64,000 nucleotides of DNA from Unio delphinus (Eukaryota; Mollusca; Bivalvia; Unionida; Unionidae): the NCBI GenBank assembly GCA_029339505.1, contig JAQISU010000096.1, positions 2,961,501 to 3,025,500 of the forward strand, read 5' to 3'. A model generated the notes under the pieces. That model saw only the letters and a program-made list of their open reading frames with translations. It searched no databases and was not told the DNA's origin. Shown here one piece after another: positions 1 through 14,071 of this stretch; the first letter of the stretch is position 1; each line of letters begins with the position of its first letter. Position numbers and translations under genes: made by a program.

Positions 1-56
1 ACAAAAACATATGAAGATGTTCAGAAGGAAATATTGATTCATATAATAAGATTATT

Positions 57-300
57 TATTTTTGTTTTTTTGATGGTTTAACGCCATTTTTCAGCACAAT
101 ATAGGCTATACATGGCGGCCAGTATTAATGGTGGAGGAAGAACCCGGACAACCCCCGGAAAGAACCACTGACCCACGAGAAGCTACTAGCAAGCTTTCTC
201 ACATAACTACATTTGCCGATTCTTAGACTCGAACACACGCAGACAGAGGTGAGATGGCAGTGGTCCGTAACGGACAGCGCTTTAGACCACTCGGGGCCCC
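57..300 (-). mobile_element. tRNA-derived SINE, copy 1
   Basis: On the minus strand this starts with a tRNA-like head (GAGTGGTCTAAAGCGCT resembles a class II tRNA A box; GTGTTCGAGTCT resembles a B box). It then has a SINE body and ends in GGCGTTAAACC followed by an A-rich tail. A second copy in the opposite orientation at about 17.2 kb matches along the whole length with scattered differences, which shows that it is an interspersed repeat. The 3' GGCGTTAAACC end resembles the conserved tails of mollusc/metazoan SINEs (family recall, not searched). Confidence 0.75.
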
Positions 301-1091
301 AAGATTATTTATTGTTACATTCACCATTGTTGCCATTTCCTGTGATCATACATCTCTATGATGGCAACAATTGTGTCATAAACCACTCTGAAACAGTTGA
401 CATTGTAAACAAAGAAAGCAAAACGTGGTACTCATAACGTCTTATGTAACAAATGTAGGCAGATATGAATAGTTTTAAGTCTTGAATTCTGGTTCACGTA
501 TGATTCAAAGCATAAATGAACTTTCCATAAAACTTACACTGTATACGAACATACTGTGATTTGGTCTTAAGAGCTCCAAAACCGATACAACTGCAACATA
601 TATTTCTTCCTTTAATTATATATTGTAAATGAACTTGCATTGTTGATGTTTAGCTCCAATTTAAATCCTCACAATATGCATCAGGGATTCTTTATGGTGA
701 CAACAGTTTTTGGCTGTTAAAAACTGTATATAGCCTTGGGTTGGGAGTTGAGAAATTCAAAGGCACTATAAGCCAGGAAGCTGCAAACTTGGATATAAAA
801 TTGCACTGGAAACTAGTATTACATAAACAAATCCTTTGTTCATTGACAAGCCACCCTAACAAGGTACTATAATATCATAATCCGCTTATGCTGATGTCTG
901 GTCTTAGTACTCAGTGCTGTAATATAATCCAAATAGTCATATTACCTGACTAGCTACAATTGACTATCTATGAGGACAGGAATGGAATTCTCTCAAACAA
1001 TTGCAGTATTTTTTCCTTTTTGAAAAATGCACCAGAATAAATAGTTTTGTTGAAATTTTAAAGAAAGCTGAATACATTTGAAGCATCGATT

Positions 1092-1098
<7 letters not shown>
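301..1098. other. No gene seen
   Basis: AT-rich sequence without a convincing coding frame, RNA gene or repeat boundary. Confidence 0.6.

Positions 1099-1164
<66 letters not shown>
1099..1164. repeat. (AT)n microsatellite
   Basis: An almost pure AT dinucleotide run, followed by a degraded AT/AC tail. Confidence 0.95.
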
Positions 1165-1167
<3 letters not shown>

Positions 1168-1447
1168 TATATATACACACACACTACAAAAATGAGAAAA
1201 AAATTCTGTCTCCATCACTTCCACAAATATCTGATACTGCAGCAATAACAAGTGGACAATTGTTTGGTCCTTTAAAGTCTATTTTTCGTGGCACCTTTAA
1301 TAATACATGAACCTTCATCAAAGCAAGCAGAAGACTTTTGATAAAAGCACGGTTTCATTTTTCATAGCTATTGGAACACAATTATTGTACCGTGAAAGTT
1401 TCCTGTTTTTTCAAAAAAGTTCATGCTTACAGTTGCTACCAATGGCA

Positions 1448-1488
<41 letters not shown>

Positions 1489-1814
1489 GACTTTATTTAG
1501 AGAAGGTAACTCAATTAGTTACAGAACTAATCTACCTTGAGGCCTTCTATCTGTTATGTAAAATATATACAATACATACAACATGATGTGAAGAGTCTGG
1601 CTCAATGCTAAATAATTAAGGAATTTTAAATTTCAAAGTATCAAGCCTGGAACACATGCACAGGCATCTGTAAAAACACAAACATATAAGAAACATAAAA
1701 TATCATTCTGTGTTGAAACATTCAGCTTTGAAAATGATGCAACAAAAAAAAAAAACAACAAAAAAAACAGACAAGCAGGCAGTATTTTTTATTTTTTTTT
1801 GGTACTAGCACTGT

Positions 1815-2295
1815 TCAATTTTCTAAAGATTTCATCCATTCAAGACATTGATTATGAAATGAAGAAATGCTAGGAGCCTGCCTTATGTTGCTGGGAATGT
1901 TGTTCCATACTACTGGACCAGTATATTGAAAACTTTTTGTAAACAATTCCTTCTTTGGCCTTGGTATAATGTAATTTTTTCTTCTTATGGACCTTAAATT
2001 TGGAGTACCATCAGCATCTCTTTGGTGAAAGATATTGCTTAGATAGACAGGAATGGATTTTCTGGATACTTTATACATCAATTTGGCTTTTCTAAGAAAT
2101 ATTCTTTCATGTATTGTTAAAATCTTTATATTATTCATTGCATCCTGAAAATTGTCTATACATTGATCTAGAATTAAATGGCATGCCCTCTTTTGGAGCC
2201 TTATTAGTGTTGTTATGTTTGAATTAGAGGTATTACCCCAAATTACGTTACAGTAGTCCAGATATGGCTGAATATAACTTTTATAAAAGATGACC
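1815..2295 (-). pseudogene. LINE ORF2 C-terminal segment, broken
   Basis: The reading frame at 1815-2138 ends in TGPVVWNNIPSNIRQ followed by a FHNQCLEWM-like end, a layout typical of the extreme C-terminus of CR1/jockey-like LINE proteins. The stretch 2139-2295 still encodes a recognisable LDYCNVIWGNT-like segment in another frame. It therefore belongs to the same protein, separated by frameshifts. Confidence 0.75.
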
Positions 2296-4137
2296 CTATA
2301 CTGAAGAGGAATGTATGTTTTGATTTTCCTCAGTAGCCAAAGAATTAAACTTTTTTGAAATGTGTTTAATGTGAATAGACCAAGTAAGATTGTTATCTAA
2401 GAATACACCAAGAATTCTATCTTGAGAGGTCATATTAAGGCTCACATTATCAAAAAACACATTAAGTTTGTCGCTATCTAGTCTTGCTCGTTTTTGTTGT
2501 GTTGTAACTAGTAGGGCTTTCGTTTTTTCTGTATTTATGATCATACTGTTTTCCTTGCACCATACTTGAAGTCTGTTGAGAGCATCTTGTAAGTTATTTT
2601 CAAGTACCGTTTTAGTTTTACCAATCTCAGACAGTGTAGTATCATCTGCATAGAGGTCAGTGGAAGAAATTGAAGTTCCAATCTTAAGAGGTAAATCGTT
2701 GATAAATAGAATGAATAACAGAGGTCCAAGGATAGAGCCTTGTGGTACTCCACAATTAATACTTTTACTTTGAGAAAGTTGACCATTTAAAGATACTTTT
2801 TGCACTCTGTTGGTTAAGTAAGAAGTAAACCAGTTTAGAGAGTTTTCACTACATTGATAAATCTTTAGTTTTTCAAGTAAAATTTCATGGTCTACAAGAT
2901 CAAAAGCTTTACGAAAATCAACCATAATAGTGCCTACCATTTCTCCTTGATCTAACGCTTTCAGCCATTTATCAATCAAAGATACAAGTGCGGTTTCACA
3001 GGAGTGATTCTGGCGAAAGCCAGACTGATTATCATGAATAAGATCATAAGTGTTTAAATAGCTGAGAAAAGAATCATGTACATGTTTTTCTAGTAATTTG
3101 GAGAGACAAGGAAGGATAGAGATGGGTCTGTAGTTATTTACATCATCTTTTGTTCCTGCTTTATGCAATGGTATAACCTTGGCAATTTTCCATCTTTGTG
3201 GAAATTAATTAGACCTAATACTTTCATTACAAATGAAAACTATACTCTCTACAATTGCAGGTGCAGCCACGTTTAGTAGCCTTGGTCCAATCATATCAAG
3301 TCCTGTAGCTTTACATACATCCATTGTTTTAATATATTTCAACACAAATTCTGGACTCATGTCAGGAATTTCAAATTTTATATTGTTTTGTAGTTTTTTA
3401 GCACAAAAATGTTTGAGTTCCTGATGATCAAATGAAGTTCTGGGTTCTTTAAGTTTTTCAGCAATTTGAACAAAAAAGTTGTTAAAAATATCTGAGATGT
3501 CCTTTGGATTATCAGTATAAATGCCCTCATGATTGAGGGAAAAAATTTCAGTTTTACGATTACATTTGCCTGCACCAAAACCTGCAAACACTTTCCAGAT
3601 AGCTTTCGGGTTATTTTGGTTTTCATCCAGCACTTTTTTGTAGTGCGCTTGTTCGGCTTGATGTATCATTTTATGAACTTTATTCCTCCAAACTCTATAT
3701 TCAATTTGATTTCCTACTGATTTTAGTTTGTCTCTTTGCTTTATTGCTTCTAAAATTTCTGGAGAGATCCAGCCTGGCTTATTGTCTTTCTTTATCCTGT
3801 GTGTTTTTAAAGGGGCATGCTTGTCCACTATACTGATGAACAGATCTGTCCAAGTATCTAAAACATCATCAATATCCTCAAAGATTTGGACTGTATTCCA
3901 TGGAATCTGTTTTAGATCTTCTAGGAATTTAACAGTATCAAAGCTTTTGAAGGACCTATAAGTAATGGATGTATGGATATTATTTTTTGTTGATTTGCCA
4001 TTGACTTTACGTGTTAGAAAAATTGGAAAGTGATCACTTATACCAATCTTTGGAACCATTACTTCCAAAACATTTTCTTTTGTATTGGTATAAATATGAT
4101 CTATAAGTGTTTTAGAGGTAGACTCTGGTGGGTTCAT
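2296..4137 (-). pseudogene. LINE linker and reverse transcriptase, broken
   Basis: The segment 3205-4137 holds the end of the endonuclease (GISDHFPIF) and the inter-domain linker. After an in-frame stop at about 3202-3204 the same frame continues as the reverse transcriptase. Recognisable RT blocks are NYRPISILPCLSK, DNQSGFRQNHSCETA, VDFRKAFDLVDH (catalytic Asp), GVPQGSILGPLLF and the catalytic YADD box near 2655. The RT core is well preserved despite the stop. The frame is lost again near 2310, where the thumb region begins. The product would copy the element's RNA into DNA at a nicked target. Confidence 0.88.
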
Positions 4138-4748
4138 TTACTAGTTGCTCCATACCTAACGAATCAATAAATTTCATCCAATTCCCTTCTATCTGATCAT
4201 TGAGAAGGTCTCGATTTATATCACCTAGAATGTAAAATTCTTTCTCTTCATTTGAAATTTTATCTACTTGAAGTTCAAAATATTCACACCAATCAGTATG
4301 TGACGATGGGGGTCTATACGCAAAACCTACTAAATAGTGCTTTGCTTTTTCTGGAGTTATCTGTAGCCAAATGGATTCTATTTCCGGTATTTCTAGGTCT
4401 TCCCGTCTTTTACAAATAGTACCGGTTTTAACATATACAAGGAGCCCACCACCGCCTGCTTTTACGATAAGGTTTTTCATAGCCATTAATATATAAGAAA
4501 TTTTCACCCTGATTTTCTGTTAACATTGTTTCCGAGAGTCCAAATAAATGGATATTATTATTTGGAGAGGTTAACAGTAACTTCACTTGATCAATCTTTC
4601 CTCGAAAACTCTGAATATTTAAATGACCTATGTGTAAACCTTTGCTAGAAACTCCTAAATTCAAGAGACTAATATCAATGCTATTAGAGGCACTCAAGGA
4701 GACATTGAAAGTATTAAAACCTTGTTCACAGTGATAAACCCCTTCCAA
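4112..4748 (-). pseudogene. LINE endonuclease domain, broken
   Basis: Endonuclease/exonuclease/phosphatase-type domain of the LINE, spread over two overlapping frames (4428-4748 and 4112-4507), so a frameshift lies near 4450-4500. Visible motifs include GHLNIQSFRGK at the start, FGLSET, then AYRPPSS and FYILGDINRD, where the ILGDxN block carries metal-ligand positions. The domain's last motif (SDHFP) falls in the next frame, near 4040. Its role would be to nick target DNA for target-primed reverse transcription. Confidence 0.8.
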
Positions 4749-4790
4749 TATTTTGAACTTAGCAATAGATATCTGGCTGTAAAGTTAAAC

Positions 4791-6180
4791 GATGCAAGAA
4801 TATAAAACTATTTAATTTGTTCACATGTTTTTATTTTCCTATGAATAGCTTCATTATCTTGGTAGTCTTGGCATAATGGTAGTTGTTTCTGGTTTGACAA
4901 AATCTAGGTTTATTTAAGTACATGTATATAAATAAATTATACAGCCATGTGCTACTAGGATATTAAATATCTGAGTGAATTGCTTTGAGAAACATGCTTT
5001 TTGACAATGGGATATAAATCAAACACGGACTAATTTTCTTTTATATACAGGGGTCACACTAGCAGGCAAAGTGGGGGACTAAGTCACGTAAAATATGTAA
5101 ATTTCGGCTTCTATTAGGAAAGCAAAAATGACTTTGTGCTGTGATTTTTTTTAAAGAGGTACATTAACTAACCATTCCTTCTGAGATGCCCCCTCACCCA
5201 TGCCAGGTCAGTTCTCGTGTTGTAGCAAAAGATATTCATCAAGCCATTAGTAGCTAGGCCTAGTTTTAATATCAATTACGCTGATAAACTCTTGCACATT
5301 CACAGGCATGTGTTTTGATAGCTGATGGACCATTATAATGATTAGCCATTTCCCAAGTAAGTTAGAAAATATAGGCTCCTATCACTACCTGAATTACACA
5401 GGCTTTCCTTTGATGTTAAAACAAACTTGTGTTTCGAAACTTGAATAGTATGTGAATAGCAGCTTGTGTTTTACGGAGACTTAGTGATCTGGATATTTAA
5501 CTGCCTCTTGTACACATTTTGTCATAAATTAATTTGAAAATGTAAGAGTACTAGTACTGGGGAAACAATGGCGAACATCACTATGTTTGGAAAGTACCAC
5601 TTTATTAGATTGTCTGTTTTCATAAATCATCAGGTAAATACATTCAATGCATTTAAAGCAAGGCATAGGTATTATATTATTTACGATTTAACTTTAAAAT
5701 CCAATTATATAGGTCAGAAACATATGGGACAATGCTATGTTGTGGAATTCGCGAGAAGCATAAGGTCAGAGTTGTTTTCTGACTTGACTCATATTTGTGA
5801 AAATATGGTAAAAAGCTGTGAAGCACACAGTTTTTAATCAATGCCTAAAATTAATACAAGTACATAGACAAATTAATACAACAAAAATTTGCAATCCTAT
5901 CAATGGACTGTTGTAATGAAGCTATATTATGAAAACCCATCCTAAAATTAGATGGACTCGCATCTGTGTTGATTTGGTTGGAAGGAAGGGTTTAGTTCTT
6001 AAACAGAGTCTAAGGAGCTGTCTTTAATTGTATGCATTTATACCTATGGTAATGTTTAATCCACAACAAAGAAATGAGGATGATCAATGTGATCATAATA
6101 CATGTGCATTTGTACTCGTGTACATAAATACATTTTGAATCTTTGAAAGTGCAATTATTGTGAACTTTTATAAAGTATTA
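4791..6180. other. No gene seen
   Basis: AT-rich. A 270-base open frame at 5568-5837 has no recognisable motif, splice context or codon bias, and is not supported as a gene. Confidence 0.5.
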
Positions 6181-6637
6181 CCATATTTTCCAGCCTATAA
6201 GTCTATACTTTTCGACCTGAAAGTCAGATCTTCGTCTGATACTCTGAATTAACTTCTATATGGATTGTATCATTGAAAATGTATATAAGTTACATTCGTA
6301 AACACAGGTAATAAAATGAACTACAACATGGATGTGCTTTCAATTATAATAAAACAAGTATGGACTGTTTATTAAGCGGTGTCAATTGATAACAGAATAT
6401 AGCAGTGATTTGTTCAGAAGTAAAATCACAAGCATGTTAGCATCGGTAATGCAATTTCACAATTATCAGTAATATGGAATATCATACAACGATACCATTA
6501 CTAGTGTAAAATATGAAGCCAAGATATTGACCTGGCCTTGTCTTGTACTCTGAATTGACTTGTATATGGACAAAGGATGGAAAATTTACAAAATTGGTGA
6601 ATATCCTCCAAATCGACTTATAGGCCGGAATATACAG
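6181..6637. mobile_element. Pogo/Tc1-type MITE candidate
   Basis: A 457-bp segment bounded by imperfect terminal inverted repeats of about 28 bp: left end CCATATTTTCCAGCCTATAA, right end (reverse complement) CTGTATATTCCGGCCTATAA. TA dinucleotides flank both ends (6179-6180 and 6638-6639), as expected for Tc1/mariner/pogo target duplications. There is no coding capacity. Inside, the phrase TACTCTGAATT(A/G)ACTT is present twice in direct orientation (about 6239 and 6549). Confidence 0.65.
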
Positions 6638-8350
6638 TACCCAAAAGAAATAATACCAGAAATATATAAATTGATTAAGGGTAGTTAATTAAGCATTTTT
6701 ACTAACATGCAATTATAATAATGTAATCTGGTTACTCAGTTGAACAGTGTTATAACAATGTTACTATCTTTTCGAGTCATATGGCCAAAATAACTTGAAA
6801 ATAAAGTAGCTTCAATCCAGTCTTAAATGCAAAATGAATATTGAAATAGAGAGGCATGATTCAAATAATATAACACACACACTATATATGTGGTGCATTG
6901 TTATATGACTACCAATAAAAACAAACTATTAAGCTGGGGTCAAATTGTCTGAGAGCCCCAAGTCCTACATGTAAAATATATTTGGGTGTCTCAGTCCGAC
7001 TCCCTAAAAAATGGCACTGTGTAGCAGATTTTTATGTCAACTAAAGGCGTAACGAATCATATTTTCAGGGATATCTCACACAACTGGCAGCCAATAATGA
7101 TGCTTTTCTACAAAATGAAGTCATAATGTTTTAATCAGAATTTACTTACTTGGGCGTCTTTTCTCTAATAAATTCAAATTCTCACAAACGTAATGGACTT
7201 GATTTCTAGTTAGTTGGCCTACATTTCAGATGACTAGAATGTGATAGAAGCCGGGAATACCAAATGCGGGTAAAATTGAAGTACACTTCTTTAACAGAAC
7301 AAATAAAAATATAATAATACTGAATCCTTATAACTAAATTTCCGACGTTAAACGACATAAGAACACGCTACACAACGTCGTTATTTGGGCAGTAAGACAT
7401 TGACGCCAAAAAGATAAATATCAGCGTCGAGGTCTTAGCTGTAGGAATCCAGCCTTTTATGACTAGAATAGTCAAATAATGAACTGCAATTTGTAGTTAT
7501 TTTCCGAATTGTTTAGCTATGATATAAATCGGTGACAAACATGAAAGTGGTGAACAACAATGTGCTGGCCTAGAAACTTAACCTGTTATTAAAAGAATGA
7601 GATTTAATCATTAATAACGTACACTCTTCCAAATGTGAAATTACAGAGGGGACATGTGGTGTTAATACTTTTGTAGGATATGTAGGAATGAGATTTTAAA
7701 AATAAATAAGTTGAAAAACCTCTGGTGTACTTGTGAACTGGAAAACTTTGCCTTTCTGACCATCCATGGAAATATTTTCGGAAAAGTTAAACATCCTTGA
7801 GGACAGCATTATATATAATTCGCGCTATATCTCCGAATTGCTGGTTTTAAAATATATAACGATAGATCTTATAATTAGATTGTAAAGTAAAGTTGGTAGG
7901 AAACCAGTCAACGGAAGTTTATATTCAATGTTGTTAAAAAAAATTAAACAAATATTTATATAATTATAATATCGGAATATCTTCGGCATTTTCTTTCATT
8001 TCAATGTAGCTTGCTGGTTCTGCGCTACAGTTTCACAATTTGCATAGATTTTTAAAGGAAAATAATTTTCCCGGTTTTCCAATTATGCGTGTCGGTCGGG
8101 TATTTCTGTCCAACGATGCGTTATTTCTGTAAACATTGGATCACGTACTATTTTTGGGCAAAACAATCCATTTTGTATCAAGAAAAAAAAAACGATCGTA
8201 TTTTAAAAATATAAAGTTATGATCATAAAGTGTATAAAAATATCAAAAATTTCGATTCGATAGGCATATGAAAATATGATTTGTAAATGTCAACTTGAAG
8301 ACCCCACTCCATGAACTTTTTACCTGTAACCCATAAAATCATACTTCTAC
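6638..8350. other. No gene seen
   Basis: AT-rich spacer between the MITE and a LINE fragment. No supported coding frame, RNA gene or repeat. Confidence 0.5.
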
Positions 8351-9243
8351 GCATATGTAACAAGCTGCAGATGAATGCTGATAAAACTGAGGCCATTCTG
8401 ATCACAACACAAAGACTTTCTCATTCACATCCTTTACCTCAAAACAATAAATATCAGCAACATAAACAGTAAATTCACACAGTCAGAACGAAACATAGGT
8501 GTTACTCAAGACAGTACTCTTACATTGCACCAACATGTCATGAACATATGCAAGGCTGCATATTTTGAGCTGAGACGCATCAGCTCCATTCGCAAATATC
8601 TTTCAGTTGATGCCACTAAAACACTTGTTTGTTCATTAGTACTTTCAAGACTGGACTATTGTAACTCAATTCTGTCTGGTTCGTCTAAATATCTACTTCA
8701 GAATCTTTAAAAAGTTCAAAACACAGCTGCTCGGATCATCTTTAAAGTACCACGATCAGTACACACCTCACCACTGCTCTGTACCCCACAATGGCTATCC
8801 ATTAGATCCAGAATCAAACACAAAACGTCTTCTCTGTGCTGCGTTTCACTGACGGACTCCAGTCCAACATACCTATCCGGCCTCACCTATGTGTGTATAC
8901 ACCAGCAAGACACTTACACTCCTCTTCTGACAATCGTATACTCATTGTTCCCACTATGAAAACGAAGTCATATGGACAGCAATGTGGAACAAATTGCCCA
9001 TTGAAATTAGACACAAAGACACAGTAATTCCTTTTAAGAGTGCTCTTAAAACTCAAGTTTTTTGCTTGCAAGAACAAACATAAAGACCTAATAATGTTTA
9101 GTACCTAAAATATTTTAAGCATATATTTTTTTGTTTTCCATTTTCATGGTTTTTGTGTTTTTGTTTTTCTGTAGTCAAGTCATTATAGATGTTGTAAAGC
9201 GCATAGAGCTTCTAATGATTAAGCACTATACAAAGTATTTATT

Positions 9244-9287
<44 letters not shown>
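8351..9287 (+). mobile_element. 5'-truncated CR1/L2-like LINE fragment
   Basis: Plus-strand remnant of the last third of a LINE ORF2. It has NKLQMNADKTE (end of the RT palm/thumb), then SRLDYCNSILSGSSKYLLQ, then, after stops and frameshifts, VYTPARHLHSSSD and a WNKLP-like segment before the 3' UTR. It ends in a (ATT)n run at 9246-9286. The sequence differs from the LINE at 1.4-4.8 kb, so it is a separate family or lineage. The 5' truncation and broken frame mark it as dead on arrival. Confidence 0.85.
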
Positions 9288-11336
9288 GAATCATACAAAC
9301 AAATACTGGATGGAAATGTATACTTCTGCATCTTTGTCCAAATTTCCAATTTTGCAAGAAGTTTTCCCACCCGTACAATATCAACTACTACACAACGTGT
9401 CAACTTGCCGCAAGAACGGCATTCTCAAGAAATTCCCCGACGTATAGTCTGTTTGTAAATTCTTTAGTAAGTCTTCCCCATAAACAAGACGTCGTCAACA
9501 CATTATATCAATTTCATTGTAATTTCTCTTCCATATAGCTTTTTTTAAAAAAAAAAAATATTGAACTTTACTAACTCTCTTGTACAAGATCGGTTTAGTT
9601 TGGTTAAGATCTCTTGCCATTTATTGGCAATGTTACATTGAATTATGCAAAAACGGGCTATAAACCTGACCTAATTCATCGAATGAAATGCTGACAGACA
9701 CAGTCGAAAGTAATGTATTTCGTTTATATAGCCCGATGTATAAACATTACATCTTTTCAAAGCTGTGAGCAGAATAAGCCGACATGTTACGAGTCCTGAA
9801 AACAAGCAGGTGGTATCCCGTCTATCCAAAATAATATTTTTAAAATTAATATTTTGGTGACGATTGCCTTTTTTCAAGTGGTAAGCATTGCAGTATTTTA
9901 TTTTGTTTATTTGTCGGATTCGGTAAGCATTTTGCTTCAATATTGGAAACGGAAACCGTAGGTGCGCAGAAAATGCCCGACAACATGGTATATTTTAGGT
10001 ATTGTTCAAAGAACTTTTACCCCCCCCCCTTTTTTTTTTCTTCTTCTGGAGGGGTTTATGATTGATGGATGTAATATTGATTATATATATCAGCTTGGTC
10101 TTACATCAGATGTTGATCTTTCAAATAACTAATCTCTCCGCTGTTTAGTATTCTTCCACGAAATGGACTCAAGAGTTAAATTGTATTAAAAAAGAGCCGG
10201 TAACCTTTTATTTACTAAAGAAATACATTTTATATATTTGGTAATTTGTTTACTGCATGTTTAGAAGCTGATGCTGTATATTCTGGCAAAATTTATTTTT
10301 CTATAGGTAGTGTACTGGTTACTAATTTAGGCGGTTTTTTTTAGTACAAAGGAGCAGTCATTTAGTTAGCCGCGTGCGTAGATCATGTACACTTTCCACA
10401 AGCACAATATCCAAAGAAATTCCTTCCACAGTACATGAAAATAACAGACGTATACCAATATTCTCTCCAATGTGCATGTTACAAATGTAGATAACTGCAC
10501 CTTAAACTCGCCACTCTCGCAGAAATTCATAATATCTGTAGAGCGCCCCCCCCCCCCCCCCCCCCGTATAAACTTCGGAGAGAGTGACAAATGAAAAGTG
10601 AAGTCGAGATAATGCTGGCATAGCTCTATGTTAATTTCATGTACATCGGCTTAATATTTCGTTGAATATTGTACTTGCGGAAAGTGTAGCCCTTGATCTA
10701 AGCACACCACAGTCCCTTGTTTCAGGGGGAAAACCAATGATAACACCCTTCCAATATCAGCGTTCCTGTCTGAATTTCACAACACAATAAGTTATGACTA
10801 GCTGCAATCCTAAATCAAGACATTGTTTATTTTATTTCTAATGGATAACAAAGCGCATTTAGTCTTGCAGATTTGGAATCAGCTTTGGAACTTTATAGTT
10901 CCAGACGCCAAGTTGTCTCTTAAGCGCAGCATAATACGGACTAAGTATATAATCATCAACAACAACATACTTTCTGGCGCCACTGGAAAATCATTATGCG
11001 CATCATCAGATTTTTTTGATAGTCCAAATAGACCTCAAGAACGTAGCATGTATTTGCACCACTGCACAGTTTTTTCTGTAAACGTTTCTGGTGACATGCA
11101 AGTAAATTCGCCCACAGGCAGCTTCTATGACACAGCCCAGCTATATGAATTTTCTTTTTTAGATAAGTAATATATTGTTTCCCGGATCATATCGTATCCT
11201 GACAGCTATTTATTATTGAGCGTCTCATTTTGATGACAGTTATTTTGGATACCTTTTCGATAAATTTATAAATACATGTAGTAATGTCTATCAGCAAGAA
11301 AAGAATTAATCACGCGGGATCCAAGTTGTAATTTGA
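9288..11336. other. No gene seen; poly-C tract
   Basis: AT-rich with a 20-nt poly-C run at 10546-10565 and a shorter C/T run near 10020. Open frames here (for example 10823-11170) show no motif or splice context. Confidence 0.5.
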
Positions 11337-11610
11337 CTAGCAGATATAGCAAAAGCTTTCAAATACATCAGTAAGTCTCGGCATGTCTGATTTTAAATAC
11401 GGATTATGACATTCCCAAAGTTTTGTTTTGTACTTATTCAAAAGATCTAACGCGTGGGCATAGGTCTTATCAGGACTATCTTTCCAGCCTAGCTTATAGA
11501 ACGCCAGAGCTGTCTTAAGATGACAAACATACAGCTCTGGCTTCGAGTCCATCAAACCAAGCTAGACGCCAGCAAATTCTTCTGCATGATACCTAAGTAC
11601 TCTTGTATTT
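11337..11610 (-). pseudogene. Decayed coding remnant, unknown family
   Basis: On the minus strand the frame reads as normal protein-like sequence (PELYVCHLKTALAFYKLGW, then DLLNKYKTKLWECHNP), with helix-rich, TPR-like character and balanced composition. An in-frame TAG lies a few codons upstream, and readable coding (YHAEEFAGV) continues beyond it. I do not recognise the family. The single stop in otherwise coherent sequence suggests a pseudogene or an exon of a decayed gene. It may belong with the remnant at 12.3-12.6 kb. Confidence 0.35.
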
Positions 11611-11641
11611 TTGAAAAGCCGTTTATGCGAGGTGTTCAAGA

Positions 11642-11645
<4 letters not shown>

Positions 11646-11723
<78 letters not shown>
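11646..11723. repeat. (AT)n microsatellite
   Basis: Pure AT dinucleotide run abutting a duplicated segment. Confidence 0.95.
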
Positions 11724-11725
<2 letters not shown>

Positions 11726-11727
<2 letters not shown>

Positions 11728-11860
11728 CAAGGACACCACGGATATGCTTTTGGCAATAGTACGTCTTGCAAGTATAGTTATTGCATTTGTCATTCATAAT
11801 TGTTGGAAAGTTTGATCCATACAGAATGTCCTTCATTAACATCGTTATGCTCAAAGAGCC
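11726..11860. repeat. Direct duplication, copy 1
   Basis: A segment of about 135 bp repeated at 12287-12424 with very few differences (for example, one A-run two bases shorter). Both copies start at GTCAAGGACACCACGGA and end at CTCAAAGAGCCA. This copy is bracketed by (AT)n tracts on both sides, which suggests that it was copied into or next to a microsatellite. Confidence 0.9.
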
Positions 11861-11881
11861 ATATATATATATATATATATA
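11860..11881. repeat. Short (AT)n microsatellite
   Basis: About 20 bp of AT dinucleotides at the right edge of the first duplicate. Confidence 0.9.
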
Positions 11882-12262
11882 GAATGAGAAAGAACTAAAA
11901 AAAAACGCAGGTGTCTTCAATGTCAAGTTGCACTTGCAATGAACTGCACTGCGATGGGGGTCTATATAATACAATGGTTACAAAGTCTGTCGTCTCCAAG
12001 TGGCTGCTGGCAAATCCAACACGATACATAAGACAAATTCCGCGTCACACATTATTTCCCGAGGGGGAATACGATTTTTAAAAACTTATCTCTCCTAGTG
12101 AAAGTTGTTGTAGTCTTGCGCGCTTGCTTATTTTTTTCCCCTCCGTGAGAACGTTTCTATAAGTAGCAGCAGGAAAGATGCTCTCTGTATTCTCGACTGA
12201 AACGTTCAAATTTAGATATAATATTTTTGTTATGCAAGTTTGCATTAACAATCTTTGCATAA

Positions 12263-12640
12263 TCAAGCCATGCTCAGAACTACCTTGTCAAGGACACCAC
12301 GGAGATGCTTTTGGCAATAGTACGTCTTGCAAGTATAGTTATTGCATTTGTCATTCATAATTGTTGGAAAAAGTTTGATCCATACAGAATGTCCTTCATT
12401 AACATCGTTATGCTCAAAGAGCCAGTCAACGCATGTCACGGAATAAATATGAGGATAAATACTTGCGTCGTCTTTCAGACCAAACACTGTACATACATGT
12501 TATTTAGTAGTTCAAAATTTGGCTCGTCATTATGTTGCACAAGAAAGATATCTTGGCAAAATACAATGCATTTAGAAACACGGCATATCTGCTTGTTCTG
12601 TTAGAAATTTTTGTTACAGGATACAACGCAGATAACATAG
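12263..12640 (-). pseudogene. Decayed cysteine-rich coding remnant
   Basis: Minus-strand protein-like sequence in two frames. CRVSKCIVFCQDIFLVQHND runs first, then a frameshift near 12485, then FGLKDDASIYPHIYSVTCVD and MNDKCNNYTCKTYYCQKH. It has several Cys/Tyr-rich patches and no recognisable domain. The duplicated stretch at 11.7 kb encodes the same CNNYTCKTYYCQKH segment. Function unknown. A frameshift inside coherent coding favours a pseudogene. Confidence 0.35.
12287..12424. repeat. Direct duplication, copy 2
   Basis: Partner of 11726-11860. Here the segment lies in a longer readable minus-strand coding remnant, so this is probably the source copy. Confidence 0.9.
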
Positions 12641-12660
12641 CCAACACGAAACATTTGCAA

Positions 12661-14071
<1,411 letters not shown>

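Larger units (their letters stand above)
1449..4790 (-). mobile_element. CR1/L2-like non-LTR retrotransposon, degenerate
   Basis: A LINE-type element read on the minus strand. Its order is apurinic-endonuclease-like domain, linker, reverse transcriptase, C-terminal segment, short 3' UTR ending in AATAAAGTCTT, then a (ATT)n tail at 1449-1487. At least three frameshifts and one in-frame stop interrupt the open frame, so this copy is inactive. The 5' limit near 4790 is a guess: endonuclease homology starts around 4650 and no start codon or promoter is evident. There is no poly(A) tail. A simple-repeat 3' end is common in CR1/L2-type LINEs, which supports the clade call, but a phylogeny was not possible here. 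Confidence 0.88.

Noticed and set aside
213..437. 74-codon open frame
   Set aside because: It begins inside the SINE, opposite to its transcription, starts at TTG and has no domain.
993..1184. Tyr-Ile repeat proteins here and at other (AT)n tracts (11.6, 13.9, 19.0, 26.3, 27.8 kb)
   Set aside because: Simple translation of AT dinucleotide repeats.
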